A stretch of 64,000 bases of DNA from Amycolatopsis lurida (GTDB lineage: Bacteria > Actinomycetota > Actinomycetes > Mycobacteriales > Pseudonocardiaceae): contig NZ_FNTA01000004.1 of assembly GCF_900105055.1 (NCBI RefSeq), positions 6,851,501-6,915,500 on the forward strand, in the 5' to 3' direction. Below the pieces are notes generated by a model that was not told where the DNA came from, did not search any database, and was given only the letters and a program-made list of their open reading frames with translations. Shown in pieces: positions 7,354 through 15,865 of the stretch (positions are counted from its first letter, which is position 1; every line of letters starts with the position of its first letter). Both the position numbers and the translations under genes were made by a program.

Positions 7354-8898
7354 TCAGCCGTTGAACATCGTGGAGCGCAGCCGGGCCAGGTCGTCGAAGG
7401 ACGAAAGGTCCGGCACCGTCCAGCCGTTCAGGTCGTACTCGCCGAGGCACTTCTCGGCGAACTCGCGGTATTCGTCGAGTTGCCCGCCCGCGCGCTGGCC
7501 GGCGAGCAGCTCGAGCCGGATCGACTCGTGGTTGCCCGAGTAGTTGCGTTCGTACAGTTCGTGCCTGCCGCCGAATTCGGTCCCGACGGCGTCCCACAGC
7601 AGTTTCATCACCTTGACGCGTTCCTCCGCGTCGGCGCCGTGCGAGCCGCGGAGGTACTTGTCGAGGTACGGCCGGATCTCGGGATTGCGGAAATCGTCCG
7701 TGGTGGAGTTGACGTAGATCAGGCCGCTCGCGACGTCCTGCTGGATGATCTCCTTGATCTTCGGATACGCGAGCTGCATGAACCACCGGTAGGCCTGGCC
7801 GTACTGGGGGTTGGGCAGCACCGCGCCGTTCTTCCACGGCACCGGATTGCGCGCGGCCGCGTCCGAAAGTCCCCAGAAAAGGTTGCGCCAGGCCAGAACC
7901 TCGCCCACGCGGGTCTGCACGCCGCGGAAGTTCAGCGTGCCGGTCAGTTCGAGGGCCTTGATCAGCAGCCCGACGATGAAGTCGAGTTTGACCGCGAACC
8001 GGGTACAGCCGTGGAACGCGGCGCGCTCCATGAACCCCGACTGGCTGGAGAACACCTGGACCTTGCCGAGGTGGCCGTGGACGAAGACGTTCTCCCAGGG
8101 GATGAGCACCTTGTCCAGCACCATGAGCGTGTCGTTCTCGTCCATCCGCGAGGAGAGCGGGTAGTCGAACGGACTGCCCATCACCGCGGCCGACGCGCTG
8201 TAGGACGGACGGCAGACCAGCTTCAGGCCGGGCGCGTTCATCGGCACGGTGGCCATGATGGCGAACTTGCGGTCCTTGATCGGCAGGCCTACGTGCGCGA
8301 GGAAGTTGTAGTGGGTGAGCGCGGACCCGGTCGCGACCACCTTGGCGCCGCTGACCACGACGCCGGCGTCGGTCTCCTTCTCGACGTGGACGAAGACGTC
8401 GGCGACCTCGTCCGGCGGGCGGTCCCGGTCGACGGGCGGGTGCACCAGCGCGTGGTTCCAGTAGAGCACCTTCTCCTGCGACTCCCGGTACCACCGGCGC
8501 GCGTTGTCGGCGAAGGGCTCGTAGAAGTCCGCGTTGGCGCCGAGCGTGCCCAGGAACGAGGCCTTGAAGTCGGGGCTGCGGCCCATCCACCCGTAGGACG
8601 CCCTGGCCCAGGTCGCGATCGCCTGCTGATCGGCGACCAGGTCTTCGGCGCTGTGCGGCGTGGTGAAGAACCGGTGCGTGTAGCCGTCGCCGGAGTCGGT
8701 CGGCCGGGTCAGCACGTCGTGCGTTTCCGGCGCGTGCAACGAATCGTAGAGCCGGGCGATCATCCGCACGGGATTGTGGAACGCGGGATGGGCCGTCACG
8801 TCCTTGACCCGCTCGCCGTAGAGGTAGATCTCCCGGCCGTCCTGGAGGCTCTGGATGTACTCGTCCCCGGTGAAGGGGCGCGTGCCGGGCGCGGTCAC
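7354..8898 (-). CDS. HpaB-type FAD-dependent aryl hydroxylase (SgcC-like)
   Basis: A 514-residue two-component flavin monooxygenase of the 4-hydroxyphenylacetate 3-hydroxylase (HpaB) family, close to the length of C-1027 SgcC. N-terminal YLYGERVKDVTAHPAFHNPV and the central and C-terminal helical domains are typical. In C-1027 the homologue hydroxylates C-5 of carrier-bound 3-chloro-beta-tyrosine using reduced FAD from a separate reductase; none is seen here. Its GTG overlaps the stop of the condensation gene (GTGA), so it is translationally coupled. Given the neighbouring halogenase, carrier and aminomutase, the same substrate is strongly suggested. Confidence 0.9.
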   Translation of the reverse strand: MTAPGTRPFTGDEYIQSLQDGREIYLYGERVKDVTAHPAFHNPVRMIARLYDSLHAPETHDVLTRPTDSGDGYTHRFFTTPHSAEDLVADQQAIATWARASYGWMGRSPDFKASFLGTLGANADFYEPFADNARRWYRESQEKVLYWNHALVHPPVDRDRPPDEVADVFVHVEKETDAGVVVSGAKVVATGSALTHYNFLAHVGLPIKDRKFAIMATVPMNAPGLKLVCRPSYSASAAVMGSPFDYPLSSRMDENDTLMVLDKVLIPWENVFVHGHLGKVQVFSSQSGFMERAAFHGCTRFAVKLDFIVGLLIKALELTGTLNFRGVQTRVGEVLAWRNLFWGLSDAAARNPVPWKNGAVLPNPQYGQAYRWFMQLAYPKIKEIIQQDVASGLIYVNSTTDDFRNPEIRPYLDKYLRGSHGADAEERVKVMKLLWDAVGTEFGGRHELYERNYSGNHESIRLELLAGQRAGGQLDEYREFAEKCLGEYDLNGWTVPDLSSFDDLARLRSTMFNG

Positions 8899-10250
8899 AG
8901 CGAACCCAGCGTCGCGTCGGGGTTCGTGACGACCTTGCGCAGCACGGTCAGATAGTCGGCCAGCAGATCCGACATCGTGTCCGCGGTGAACCGGTTGGTG
9001 TTGAACCCGAGGCTGCCGACGGCGTCCGTGCCGGGGCCGAGGTGCAGCGTCCAGAGGATGCCGTCCGGGACGTCGGAGCCCGCCGGCTGCGACAACTCGC
9101 GGCGCCACAGCTTCGTGAACTTGAGGTCGCCCACTTCGACCGCCTTCATCATGTGCGGCGACCTGAGCGCCTGGAACGCGCCGACCTGACGGTGCTCGTC
9201 CATCGCCGGCACCATCAGCTGCGGTGCCTCCGCCATCAGGTGCATGAACGGGATGTCGTGCGAGTACGCCTCGACGCAGACCCGCCGGGTCAGCGCGATC
9301 GCGTCGCCGACCGTGGCGCAGTCCCGCAGATCCGTGCGCAGCGGCATGAAGTTGACGAACGAGCCGACGGTGTCGCGGAACCTGCTGTGCCCGCGGCCCG
9401 GCGTGAAGGTCGGAGTGACCACGTCGGTCACTCCGGTCAGCTTCCGGAGCAGGAGCTGGTGCGCGGTGAACAGGACCATGAACGGCGACGACTTGGTCTT
9501 GCTCGCCAGTTCCGTGGTCGCGGCGACGAGATCGGCGTCGATCCGGAACCGGTGCCACGCCGTCTCTTTCGGGATCCCGCTCGACCTCGGCAGGTCGGTG
9601 GGCAGCGTGGTGACCCCGGCGCCTTCCAGCGTCCTGCGCCAGTAGGCGCGTGCCTTGTCCGCCGCCGGGCTCGCCAGGTGCTCGCTTTCCCAGCGCGCGT
9701 AGTCCTGGTACTGCAGGGTTTCCGGCAGCTCGGGCGGTTTGCCCGCGCTCCGGTCCCGGTAGCAGGCGCCGATGTCGCCCGCGATCCGGTCCATCGCCCA
9801 CGCGTCGGCCGCGGTGTGGTGCGCGTTGAGCATCAGGACCGAGTCGTGCTCGCCGAACCGGCCGAGGACCGCTTGGACCAACGGGAGTTCGTTGACGTCG
9901 TTGCCCTCGGCCTCGACCTCGTTGAGCAGTTCTTCGATCTGCCGCTGACGGTCCCCGGTCGGCGAAAGCTCGCGCACCGTGAGGCGGGGTTGCGTCGGCG
10001 GCTGGATCGACTGGTGCGGTGGATCCTGATCACGGACGACCACCGTGCGCAGTGCCTCGTGCCGCGCGACGACGTCGTACAGCGCCCGGCGCAGCAGGTC
10101 GAGGTCGAGACTTCCCTCGACCTGCCACGCGCCGACGACGTGGTAGAGCGGGCCGAACGGTCCGTCGGTGGGGCCCGCGTCGAACATGCGCAGGAATTCC
10201 TGGGCTGCGGTGAGCGGAATTCGGTCCGTGGGAGCGTCCGTGACGGACAT
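8895..10250 (-). CDS. Free-standing NRPS condensation enzyme (SgcC5-like)
   Basis: A 451-residue stand-alone condensation domain. The catalytic motif reads HHTAADA, so the usual HHxxxDG ends in Ala rather than Gly while the second His and Asp are kept. In C-1027 SgcC5 joins the carrier-bound beta-tyrosine to the enediyne core alcohol, forming an ester. The length and gene company match. ATG 10250 follows AAAGG and lies 50 bp below the halogenase stop. The acceptor here is unknown because the core biosynthesis genes are outside the window. Confidence 0.88.
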   Translation of the reverse strand: MSVTDAPTDRIPLTAAQEFLRMFDAGPTDGPFGPLYHVVGAWQVEGSLDLDLLRRALYDVVARHEALRTVVVRDQDPPHQSIQPPTQPRLTVRELSPTGDRQRQIEELLNEVEAEGNDVNELPLVQAVLGRFGEHDSVLMLNAHHTAADAWAMDRIAGDIGACYRDRSAGKPPELPETLQYQDYARWESEHLASPAADKARAYWRRTLEGAGVTTLPTDLPRSSGIPKETAWHRFRIDADLVAATTELASKTKSSPFMVLFTAHQLLLRKLTGVTDVVTPTFTPGRGHSRFRDTVGSFVNFMPLRTDLRDCATVGDAIALTRRVCVEAYSHDIPFMHLMAEAPQLMVPAMDEHRQVGAFQALRSPHMMKAVEVGDLKFTKLWRRELSQPAGSDVPDGILWTLHLGPGTDAVGSLGFNTNRFTADTMSDLLADYLTVLRKVVTNPDATLGSL

Positions 10251-10300
10251 GGCTGCACCTTTCGTTGGCGGCCGGTGTGGATGAAGTGCTTTCTCCGACG

Positions 10301-11734
10301 TCAGGAACGGACCCAGCTCAGCCCGTCGTCCGAGGCACGGAGGCCGCCCGGTTCGAGCGCCGCGCCTTCGCCGGACCTGGAACCGAGCAGAGCCCTGCCC
10401 TGCAGGCCGGCGCCGGCCTTGAGCATCCGGGTGAGGACGGTTCCGTTCGCGGCTCCGCCGGGCTTGTGCTCCACCGATTCGACGGTCGCGGCGAGGTCGT
10501 CGGCGGTGAGCCGGAGATCGTTCGAAGCGACGCCGCCCACCAGTTCCACGAAGGCCTCGACATCGTTCGAAGCGCTTTCGGAGACCTTGCGCGCCTGCCA
10601 GAAGTAGGAGTCCTCGGACTTGTTCATGTCGTAGAACCCGATGAGGAACTCGTGGAAAAGGCCGTACTCGCGCCGGTATCGCTTTTCGAACTCGGCGAAG
10701 GCCGCGTCCTCGTCGACCGTTCCGGCGAGGCAGCCGTTGATCGACCTGGCCGCGAGCAGACCGCCGTAGGTGGCCAGGTGCACGCCGGAGGAGAAGACGG
10801 GGTCGACGAAGCACGCCGAGTCGCCGACCAGCACCATGCCCGGGCCGGAGAAGCGGGAGTTGCAGTACGACCAGTCCTTGCGGACGCGGTACGAACCGTA
10901 CGGCCCCTCGGTGATCCGCTTGGCGTCGCCGAGGATGTCCTTGATCCGCGGGCAGGCGTCGATGAACCGCCGCATCGCCTCGTCGGGGTCGCCCTGCACC
11001 AGTTCGGCGGAATCCTGGTGGACCACGGCGCCGACGCTGGTCAGATCCGGGCTCAGCGGGATGAACCAGAACCAGCCGTGCTCGAAGGCGACGCTGAAGA
11101 TGTTGCCCGCGTTCGGCGCCGGAAGCCTCCCGGCGCCCTCGAAATAGGTGAAGAGCGCGAGGTTCCGGAAGAACGGCGAATAGTGGCGCTCGGCCCCGGA
11201 CGCCTTGAAGAGACGGCTCGTGTTTCCCGAGGAGTCGACGACGTAGCGCGCGAACACCTCGTGCACCTTGCCGTCGGAATCCTTGTAGTGGACGCCGCGG
11301 ACCCGGCCGGTTTCGTCGGTGATCGCCTTGACCACGGAGCTTTCCTCGCGGACCTCGACGCCGTGCTTGCGCGCGTTGCGCAGCAGGATGTCGTCGAACT
11401 TCATCCGCTCGACCTGGTACGCGAACGACGTCGGGCCGGGCATCTTGCTGGAGACCGCGAACTCGAAGGTCCACGGCTCCGGGCGCTTGCCCCATTTGAA
11501 CGTGCCACCGCGTTTGACGGTGAAACCGGCTTCGGCGACCTCCTTCTCGACGCCGAGAATCGGGATCACGCCGTGGACCGTCGCGGGCAGCAGCGACTCG
11601 CCGATCTGGTAGCGGGGGAACTTTTCCTTCTCCAGCAGGAGAACCCGGTGTCCGGCCTTGCTCACGAGGGTGGACACGGTCGAACCGGCCGGCCCTCCTC
11701 CAACCACGATGACGTCGTACTGCGGCGAACTCAC
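10301..11734 (-). CDS. FAD-dependent halogenase (SgcC3-like)
   Basis: A 477-residue flavin halogenase. GGGPAGST (residues 12-19) binds FAD. Lys80 in FKWG matches the catalytic lysine region that carries the chloramine or HOCl. WFWFIP (221-226) is the WxWxIP halogenase signature. It belongs to the class acting on carrier-protein-bound phenols. In C-1027 SgcC3 chlorinates C-3 of beta-tyrosyl-SgcC2. It starts at GTG 11734 behind AGGTGGAG. A 210-bp gap with a long palindrome separates it from the upstream dioxygenase gene, so it may have its own promoter or be expressed at a different level. Confidence 0.92.
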   Translation of the reverse strand: MSSPQYDVIVVGGGPAGSTVSTLVSKAGHRVLLLEKEKFPRYQIGESLLPATVHGVIPILGVEKEVAEAGFTVKRGGTFKWGKRPEPWTFEFAVSSKMPGPTSFAYQVERMKFDDILLRNARKHGVEVREESSVVKAITDETGRVRGVHYKDSDGKVHEVFARYVVDSSGNTSRLFKASGAERHYSPFFRNLALFTYFEGAGRLPAPNAGNIFSVAFEHGWFWFIPLSPDLTSVGAVVHQDSAELVQGDPDEAMRRFIDACPRIKDILGDAKRITEGPYGSYRVRKDWSYCNSRFSGPGMVLVGDSACFVDPVFSSGVHLATYGGLLAARSINGCLAGTVDEDAAFAEFEKRYRREYGLFHEFLIGFYDMNKSEDSYFWQARKVSESASNDVEAFVELVGGVASNDLRLTADDLAATVESVEHKPGGAANGTVLTRMLKAGAGLQGRALLGSRSGEGAALEPGGLRASDDGLSWVRS

Positions 11735-11886
11735 CGGTTCTCCACCTCTTTCCGTTCAGGGGACGGCCTGACCACCATCGTCGCTGGCGGCCAGGCCGGA
11801 TCACGACTTCCGGATTGCCGATTGCGTTGAGAGGAAAGGCGAAACTGGCTTTCGCGACACGGCCACCGGTCTTGCGCAGGGGCCAG

Positions 11887-11938
11887 GTGGTCGTGAGTGG
11901 TAAGTGTCGTTAGAACGACACTTACCACTCACGACCAC
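11887..11938. repeat. Perfect 25-bp-arm palindrome between dioxygenase and halogenase genes
   Basis: Left arm GTGGTCGTGAGTGGTAAGTG plus TCGTT and its exact inverse flank a 2-bp loop. It lies 7 bp beyond the PhyH-like stop, inside the minus-strand operon, and could act as an attenuator or mRNA-end stabiliser. The GTCGTGAGTGG outer arm recurs at 27347-27394. Confidence 0.75.
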
Positions 11939-11944
11939 GGTGAC

Positions 11945-12838
11945 TCAGGCCGCGGCGTTGAGGCCGAGCCGGTCGGCGGCGGCGCGGGCGGCGTCGATGT
12001 CGTCGTGCTCGAGGACCATGTGCGGGTCCTGCAGTTCGAACCAGCCGACGCCCGGCGCGCAGCGGTCGTAGCCGAGCAGTCGCCGCACCTCCTCCGGGTA
12101 CGCCAGCACCTTTTCCTTCGGCACCGCGAGGTACTGGTTCTCCTCCTGCCGCAGGCTGCCGAGGTCCAGCGAGAGGGTCAGCCCGGTGCGCGGCTTGTCG
12201 GTGTCGTTGCGGCCACCGCTGTGGTAGGTGCCGCCCTGGAAGATCAGGCCCGATCCGGCGGGCATCGCGGCGGGCACGCACTCGGCGTAGCGCGGGGCGC
12301 GGGTGTCGTCCCAGAGGTGGCTGCCCGGGATGACCAGCGTGGCGCCGTTCTCCGCGGTGAAATCGCTCATCGCGAGCATGAGCTGCATCCGGATCACCGG
12401 GCCGGGGTGCGGGCGCAGGTACAGGGTGTCCTCGCGGTGCAGGGGCTGCTTGCCCTGGCCGGGGTCGATCTGGATCGCCTGGCTGGCGCTGATCTGGATG
12501 CTCGGCGTCATCTCGATCTGCGACCGGCCGATCCAGATCGGGACGGGCTTCTGGATCAGGCGGCGGGACGCGCCGAGGTAGAGCGGCTGGGTCACGATCG
12601 GCGTCAGCCGCGTGGTGCGCGCGAACAGCGAGGAGATGCGACGCGTGCGGTGGCCGTCGTAGCCGACCTCGCAGTAGTCGGAGTCCTGCAGATCGGGGCC
12701 GAGGTCCTCCCACAATCCCGCCAGTGTCTCGGAATCCGCGAAGTTCTCGATGATGATCGCGCCGTCGCGTTCCATGATCTCGGTGACGTGGTCGAGATCC
12801 GCGTCCGGACCCACATGCTGCAGCTCAGCCATGTTCAT
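11945..12838 (-). CDS. Phytanoyl-CoA dioxygenase (PhyH) family Fe(II)/2OG oxygenase
   Basis: A 297-residue PhyH-family protein. Candidate iron ligands are the H-R-E of LHREDTLY and the later His of GGTYHSGGRND, with Arg of KPRTGLTL as the 2-oxoglutarate binder. Members hydroxylate, desaturate or, rarely, halogenate aliphatic positions. The start overlaps the adenylation-enzyme stop (ATGA), which ties it closely to the beta-tyrosine branch. The characterised C-1027 pathway has no such enzyme, so it may add an unprecedented oxidation to the amino acid or another intermediate. Confidence 0.83.
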   Translation of the reverse strand: MNMAELQHVGPDADLDHVTEIMERDGAIIIENFADSETLAGLWEDLGPDLQDSDYCEVGYDGHRTRRISSLFARTTRLTPIVTQPLYLGASRRLIQKPVPIWIGRSQIEMTPSIQISASQAIQIDPGQGKQPLHREDTLYLRPHPGPVIRMQLMLAMSDFTAENGATLVIPGSHLWDDTRAPRYAECVPAAMPAGSGLIFQGGTYHSGGRNDTDKPRTGLTLSLDLGSLRQEENQYLAVPKEKVLAYPEEVRRLLGYDRCAPGVGWFELQDPHMVLEHDDIDAARAAADRLGLNAAA

Positions 12839-14370
12839 CGCCTTTCTGGTGCCGGGAGTCGCCGCCGGTCGACTTTGCCGATGGCGTTGCGCGGGAGCCG
12901 TTCCCGCAGGACCGTGAACAGGATCGGCGGCATGTCCCGCCCGAGCCGTTCACGCAGTGCCGTCCGCCAAGCCCGCGGCGGCCGTCCATCCGGTGCCGCG
13001 CCGGGCGCGGGCACCACATAGGCGACCAGCTGGGCCGCCAGGCCGTGGTGGTCGGTCTTGGCGACGACGGCGCATTCGACGATCGTCTCCTGCGCCGAAA
13101 GGGTCAGTTCGATGTCGGTGAGTTCGATGCGGTGGCCCGCCACCTTGACCTGGTTGTCACTGCGGCCGCGGAATTCCAGCGCGCCGTCGGCGCGACGGCG
13201 GGCGAGATCGCCCGTCCGATAGGTGCGGACGCCTTCGTCGAGCCCGGATTCCGTGCGCAGCGGCCGGAAGGCGGCGTCCCGGCCGGCGGCGGCGCCGGTG
13301 TACCCGGGGGAGACGTACGGGCTCAGCACGACGATCTCGCCGGTGACGCCGTCGGGGCAGGGCCGGTCGTGCTCGTCGACGACGAGGATCCGCCGTCCGG
13401 GGATGGCCCGCCCGATCGGGACGGCCTCGGTATCCGGCTCGGTGATCGGATGCCAGGTCGCCGCGATCGTCTCGGTCGGTCCGTAGAGGTTGACCAGCCG
13501 GGCGGCGGGCAACGCCGCGCGGAGCCCGCGCACGAGGTCGCCGGACACGGCTTCGCCCATGAGCACGAACTGCTCGAGTGACGTCAGCCTGGCGGCGAGG
13601 TCGTGTTTTTCGATCGCGCGCACGATCTCGGCGGCGAAGCTGGGGATCGTCTGGAGATGCGTGATCCCGTTGTCCCCCAGCCATTCGGCCAGTTTCACCG
13701 GATGCGCCCGGACGCCCTCCGGTACCGGGTGGACGGTCCCGCCCGCGACCAAGGTGGCGAAGAGTTCGATCAGCGCCGGGTCGTGTTCCGGCGTGACCCA
13801 TTGCGCGACCCGTGATCCCGGGCCGATACCGAACTCCGCGGCGAACCAGGTGGTGAACTGCGCGAACGCGGCGTGCGTCTGCGGCACGCCCTTGGGCACG
13901 CCGGTCGACCCGGAGGTGTGCGCGACGTAGGCCCGGCCTGATGGGTCCACTGTAGACGGTGCTGCGAGCCCTTCGGTGCCGAGCCCGCCGGCGTCGACGA
14001 GCTTGCCGCCGCACTCGTCCCGGTACCACGACGCCAGCGCGTCGTCCGTGCCGTCGCCGTCGATCAGCAGGTACGCCGGGCGGAGATCACCGAGGATCAC
14101 CCGGCCCCGCTCGCCGAGGTCGCCGGTGCCGAGCCAGGACAGGTGCGCGCCGGCGCCGAGCACGCCGAGCAGCGCCGCGATCCGCGTCTCGCCCTGCGGC
14201 AGGCGGACCGCGACCGCTTCGTCGGTGCCACCGAGGGCGGCGGTCACCGCGGCGGCGCGGTCCACCAGTTCCCGGTAGGACAGATTCCCGCCCTCCCAGT
14301 GGATCGCCGTGGCCTCCGGGGTCCGGTCGGCGTGGGCGCGGACGAGCTCGTGGACCAGTTCGGACACCAT
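12835..14370 (-). CDS. Free-standing NRPS adenylation enzyme (SgcC1-like)
   Basis: A 511-residue stand-alone A domain with core motifs in order: A3 HTSGSTGVPKG (151-161), the Asp of EHDPAL (197) that holds the substrate amine, A5 LYGPTE (295-300), A7 YRTGDLARRR, A8 GRSDNQVKVAGHRIEL, and A10 NAIGKVDRRRLP with its catalytic lysine. It should activate an amino acid as the AMP ester and load it on the separate carrier protein at 18939. Beta-tyrosine is the expected substrate by analogy with SgcC1; specificity was not derived from the code. It is coupled downstream to the PhyH gene. Confidence 0.9.
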   Translation of the reverse strand: MVSELVHELVRAHADRTPEATAIHWEGGNLSYRELVDRAAAVTAALGGTDEAVAVRLPQGETRIAALLGVLGAGAHLSWLGTGDLGERGRVILGDLRPAYLLIDGDGTDDALASWYRDECGGKLVDAGGLGTEGLAAPSTVDPSGRAYVAHTSGSTGVPKGVPQTHAAFAQFTTWFAAEFGIGPGSRVAQWVTPEHDPALIELFATLVAGGTVHPVPEGVRAHPVKLAEWLGDNGITHLQTIPSFAAEIVRAIEKHDLAARLTSLEQFVLMGEAVSGDLVRGLRAALPAARLVNLYGPTETIAATWHPITEPDTEAVPIGRAIPGRRILVVDEHDRPCPDGVTGEIVVLSPYVSPGYTGAAAGRDAAFRPLRTESGLDEGVRTYRTGDLARRRADGALEFRGRSDNQVKVAGHRIELTDIELTLSAQETIVECAVVAKTDHHGLAAQLVAYVVPAPGAAPDGRPPRAWRTALRERLGRDMPPILFTVLRERLPRNAIGKVDRRRLPAPERR

Positions 14371-14381
14371 TTCGCCCGCTC

Positions 14382-15716
14382 TCAGCCGATCGAAAGGGAA
14401 CTAGGGGTACGCGGCACGTCGCAGTCGGCGTTGTAGTCGTCGAGCAGCCGCTGCGCCTCTTCGGTGGCCTGCCGGAACCGTTCGGCCGGAACGGCGTCCC
14501 GGACGAGCACGTCCTCCAGCGCCTGCGTCATCGCCGCGTTCACACCGGCCGACGGGCCGATGACGGGTCCGCGCGCGGCGGCCGAGCCGTCGCCGGAGCG
14601 GAGCTGCTCGGTGCCCGCGCGCTGGTACGGGTGCTCGGCGAACCAGCCCTGGTCCGCCAGCAGGAGGTCCGCGGTCCCGGTGACCGGCACGAAACCGTGC
14701 GCGCGATGCCAGGCGGCGGCGTTGACCGGATTGGCGAGATACTGCAGGAAGGCCAGCGCGCCGTCCCGGGTGACCGGGTCGATGTCCCTGGCGAGCCACA
14801 GGGAATCACCGGAGACCGGATTCCCGGCGTAAGGCGCGTTCTCGTTGCGCGGCATCGGGCCGACGCCGACCTCGAAACCCTGGCCGCGTCCCGTCCGCAC
14901 GAGATCCCACGCCGCCTTCGACGAGTCGACGACGAACGCCGTCCGGCCGCTCGCGAACGCCTGGAAGTTCCCCATCCAGTCGCCCTGGGTCCCGGTGTAG
15001 TGGTAGAGCCCGTCCTTGTGCAGGCGGCGGCACCAGTCCACCCACGCCAGCATCTCCGGCGAGTCCAGTTCGACCCGGTTCGCGCGGCCGTCGCGGCCGT
15101 TCCCGTTGTCGGCGAACACCCCGCCCTGGGCGGAGACGGCCTGCTGGACCAGCCAGCCGTGGATCGGCCAGGTGATCGAACCGGGGCCGATCTTCTGGCA
15201 GGCGGCCGCGATTTCGGCCCAGGTGCGCGGAATCTCGGTGATTCCCGCCGCGCGCAAAAGATCCATGTTGGCGTACAACAGGAATGTGGTCACGCTGAAC
15301 GGCTGGGACAGGAGCTCTCCGCCGCGCCCGGTGTAGGCCTCGCGCAAGGCCGGTTCGAGGTCGTTCAGCACGACCGGTTCGCCGAGGATCTCCTCGCGTC
15401 CGGCGACCGCGCGTTCCACCGAGGTGAACATCGGCAGGCCATCCCGGTCGAGCGTGTCGAGGGCGAGCCTGCTCGCGCTGGCGTAATAGCCGGCCACGTC
15501 GGGTGGTTCGGCGGCGCGGGCGACCTCCTCCGCCATCGCGGGGAAGGGATGCCCGGTCACCTCGATCAGGTAGTCCGGGTGCGCCCGGCCGAATTCCTCG
15601 GCTCGATCCCGGACGGGATCGAGGAACGGCCTGCCGTCGTAGGTCTGGAACGGGTAGTCCGCGAACCAGACGCGCACGACGACGCGGCCGTCCGGCGTTC
15701 TGCGGATCGGGCGCAT
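14382..15716 (-). CDS. Solute-binding-fold protein lacking a signal peptide
   Basis: A 444-residue protein resembling family 1 extracellular solute-binding proteins of ABC sugar importers (LYANMDLLRAAGITEIPRTW, SGRTAFVVDSSKAAW, ANPVNAAAWHRAHGFVP). It starts MRPIRRTPDGRVVVRVWFADY with no hydrophobic leader or lipobox, and no ABC permease or ATPase is nearby. GGAGGG before ATG 15716 supports this start; TTG 15728 would add four residues and still no leader. It is first in the beta-tyrosine operon, 11 bp before the A enzyme. A cytoplasmic role such as binding or sequestering an intermediate or product is a guess. Confidence 0.75.
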   Translation of the reverse strand: MRPIRRTPDGRVVVRVWFADYPFQTYDGRPFLDPVRDRAEEFGRAHPDYLIEVTGHPFPAMAEEVARAAEPPDVAGYYASASRLALDTLDRDGLPMFTSVERAVAGREEILGEPVVLNDLEPALREAYTGRGGELLSQPFSVTTFLLYANMDLLRAAGITEIPRTWAEIAAACQKIGPGSITWPIHGWLVQQAVSAQGGVFADNGNGRDGRANRVELDSPEMLAWVDWCRRLHKDGLYHYTGTQGDWMGNFQAFASGRTAFVVDSSKAAWDLVRTGRGQGFEVGVGPMPRNENAPYAGNPVSGDSLWLARDIDPVTRDGALAFLQYLANPVNAAAWHRAHGFVPVTGTADLLLADQGWFAEHPYQRAGTEQLRSGDGSAAARGPVIGPSAGVNAAMTQALEDVLVRDAVPAERFRQATEEAQRLLDDYNADCDVPRTPSSLSIG

Positions 15717-15865
15717 GTATCCCTCCAAGTGCGATTACGCTGCCGCTCCAGCACATACGTTCTCACCTGTTCGGGGCTACTTTTCCTTTGCGGACCAGGC
15801 CGGACGGAGCCGCAAGTCTGAAGGTGCGGGCGGCCGGACGACGCGCCCATAGTGGGGGAGTGACT

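Noticed and set aside
10251..11804. Upstream extension of the condensation-enzyme reading frame on the minus strand, giving a very long open frame to 11804
   Set aside because: It lies antiframe to the halogenase gene, is Arg/Gly-rich shadow sequence, and a proper ATG with AAAGG exists at 10250.
15717..15865. Promoter hexamers in the divergent region between the solute-binding-like gene and the MFS gene
   Set aside because: Promoters must be here, but no pair of hexamers with proper spacing stood out in either direction, so none is annotated.
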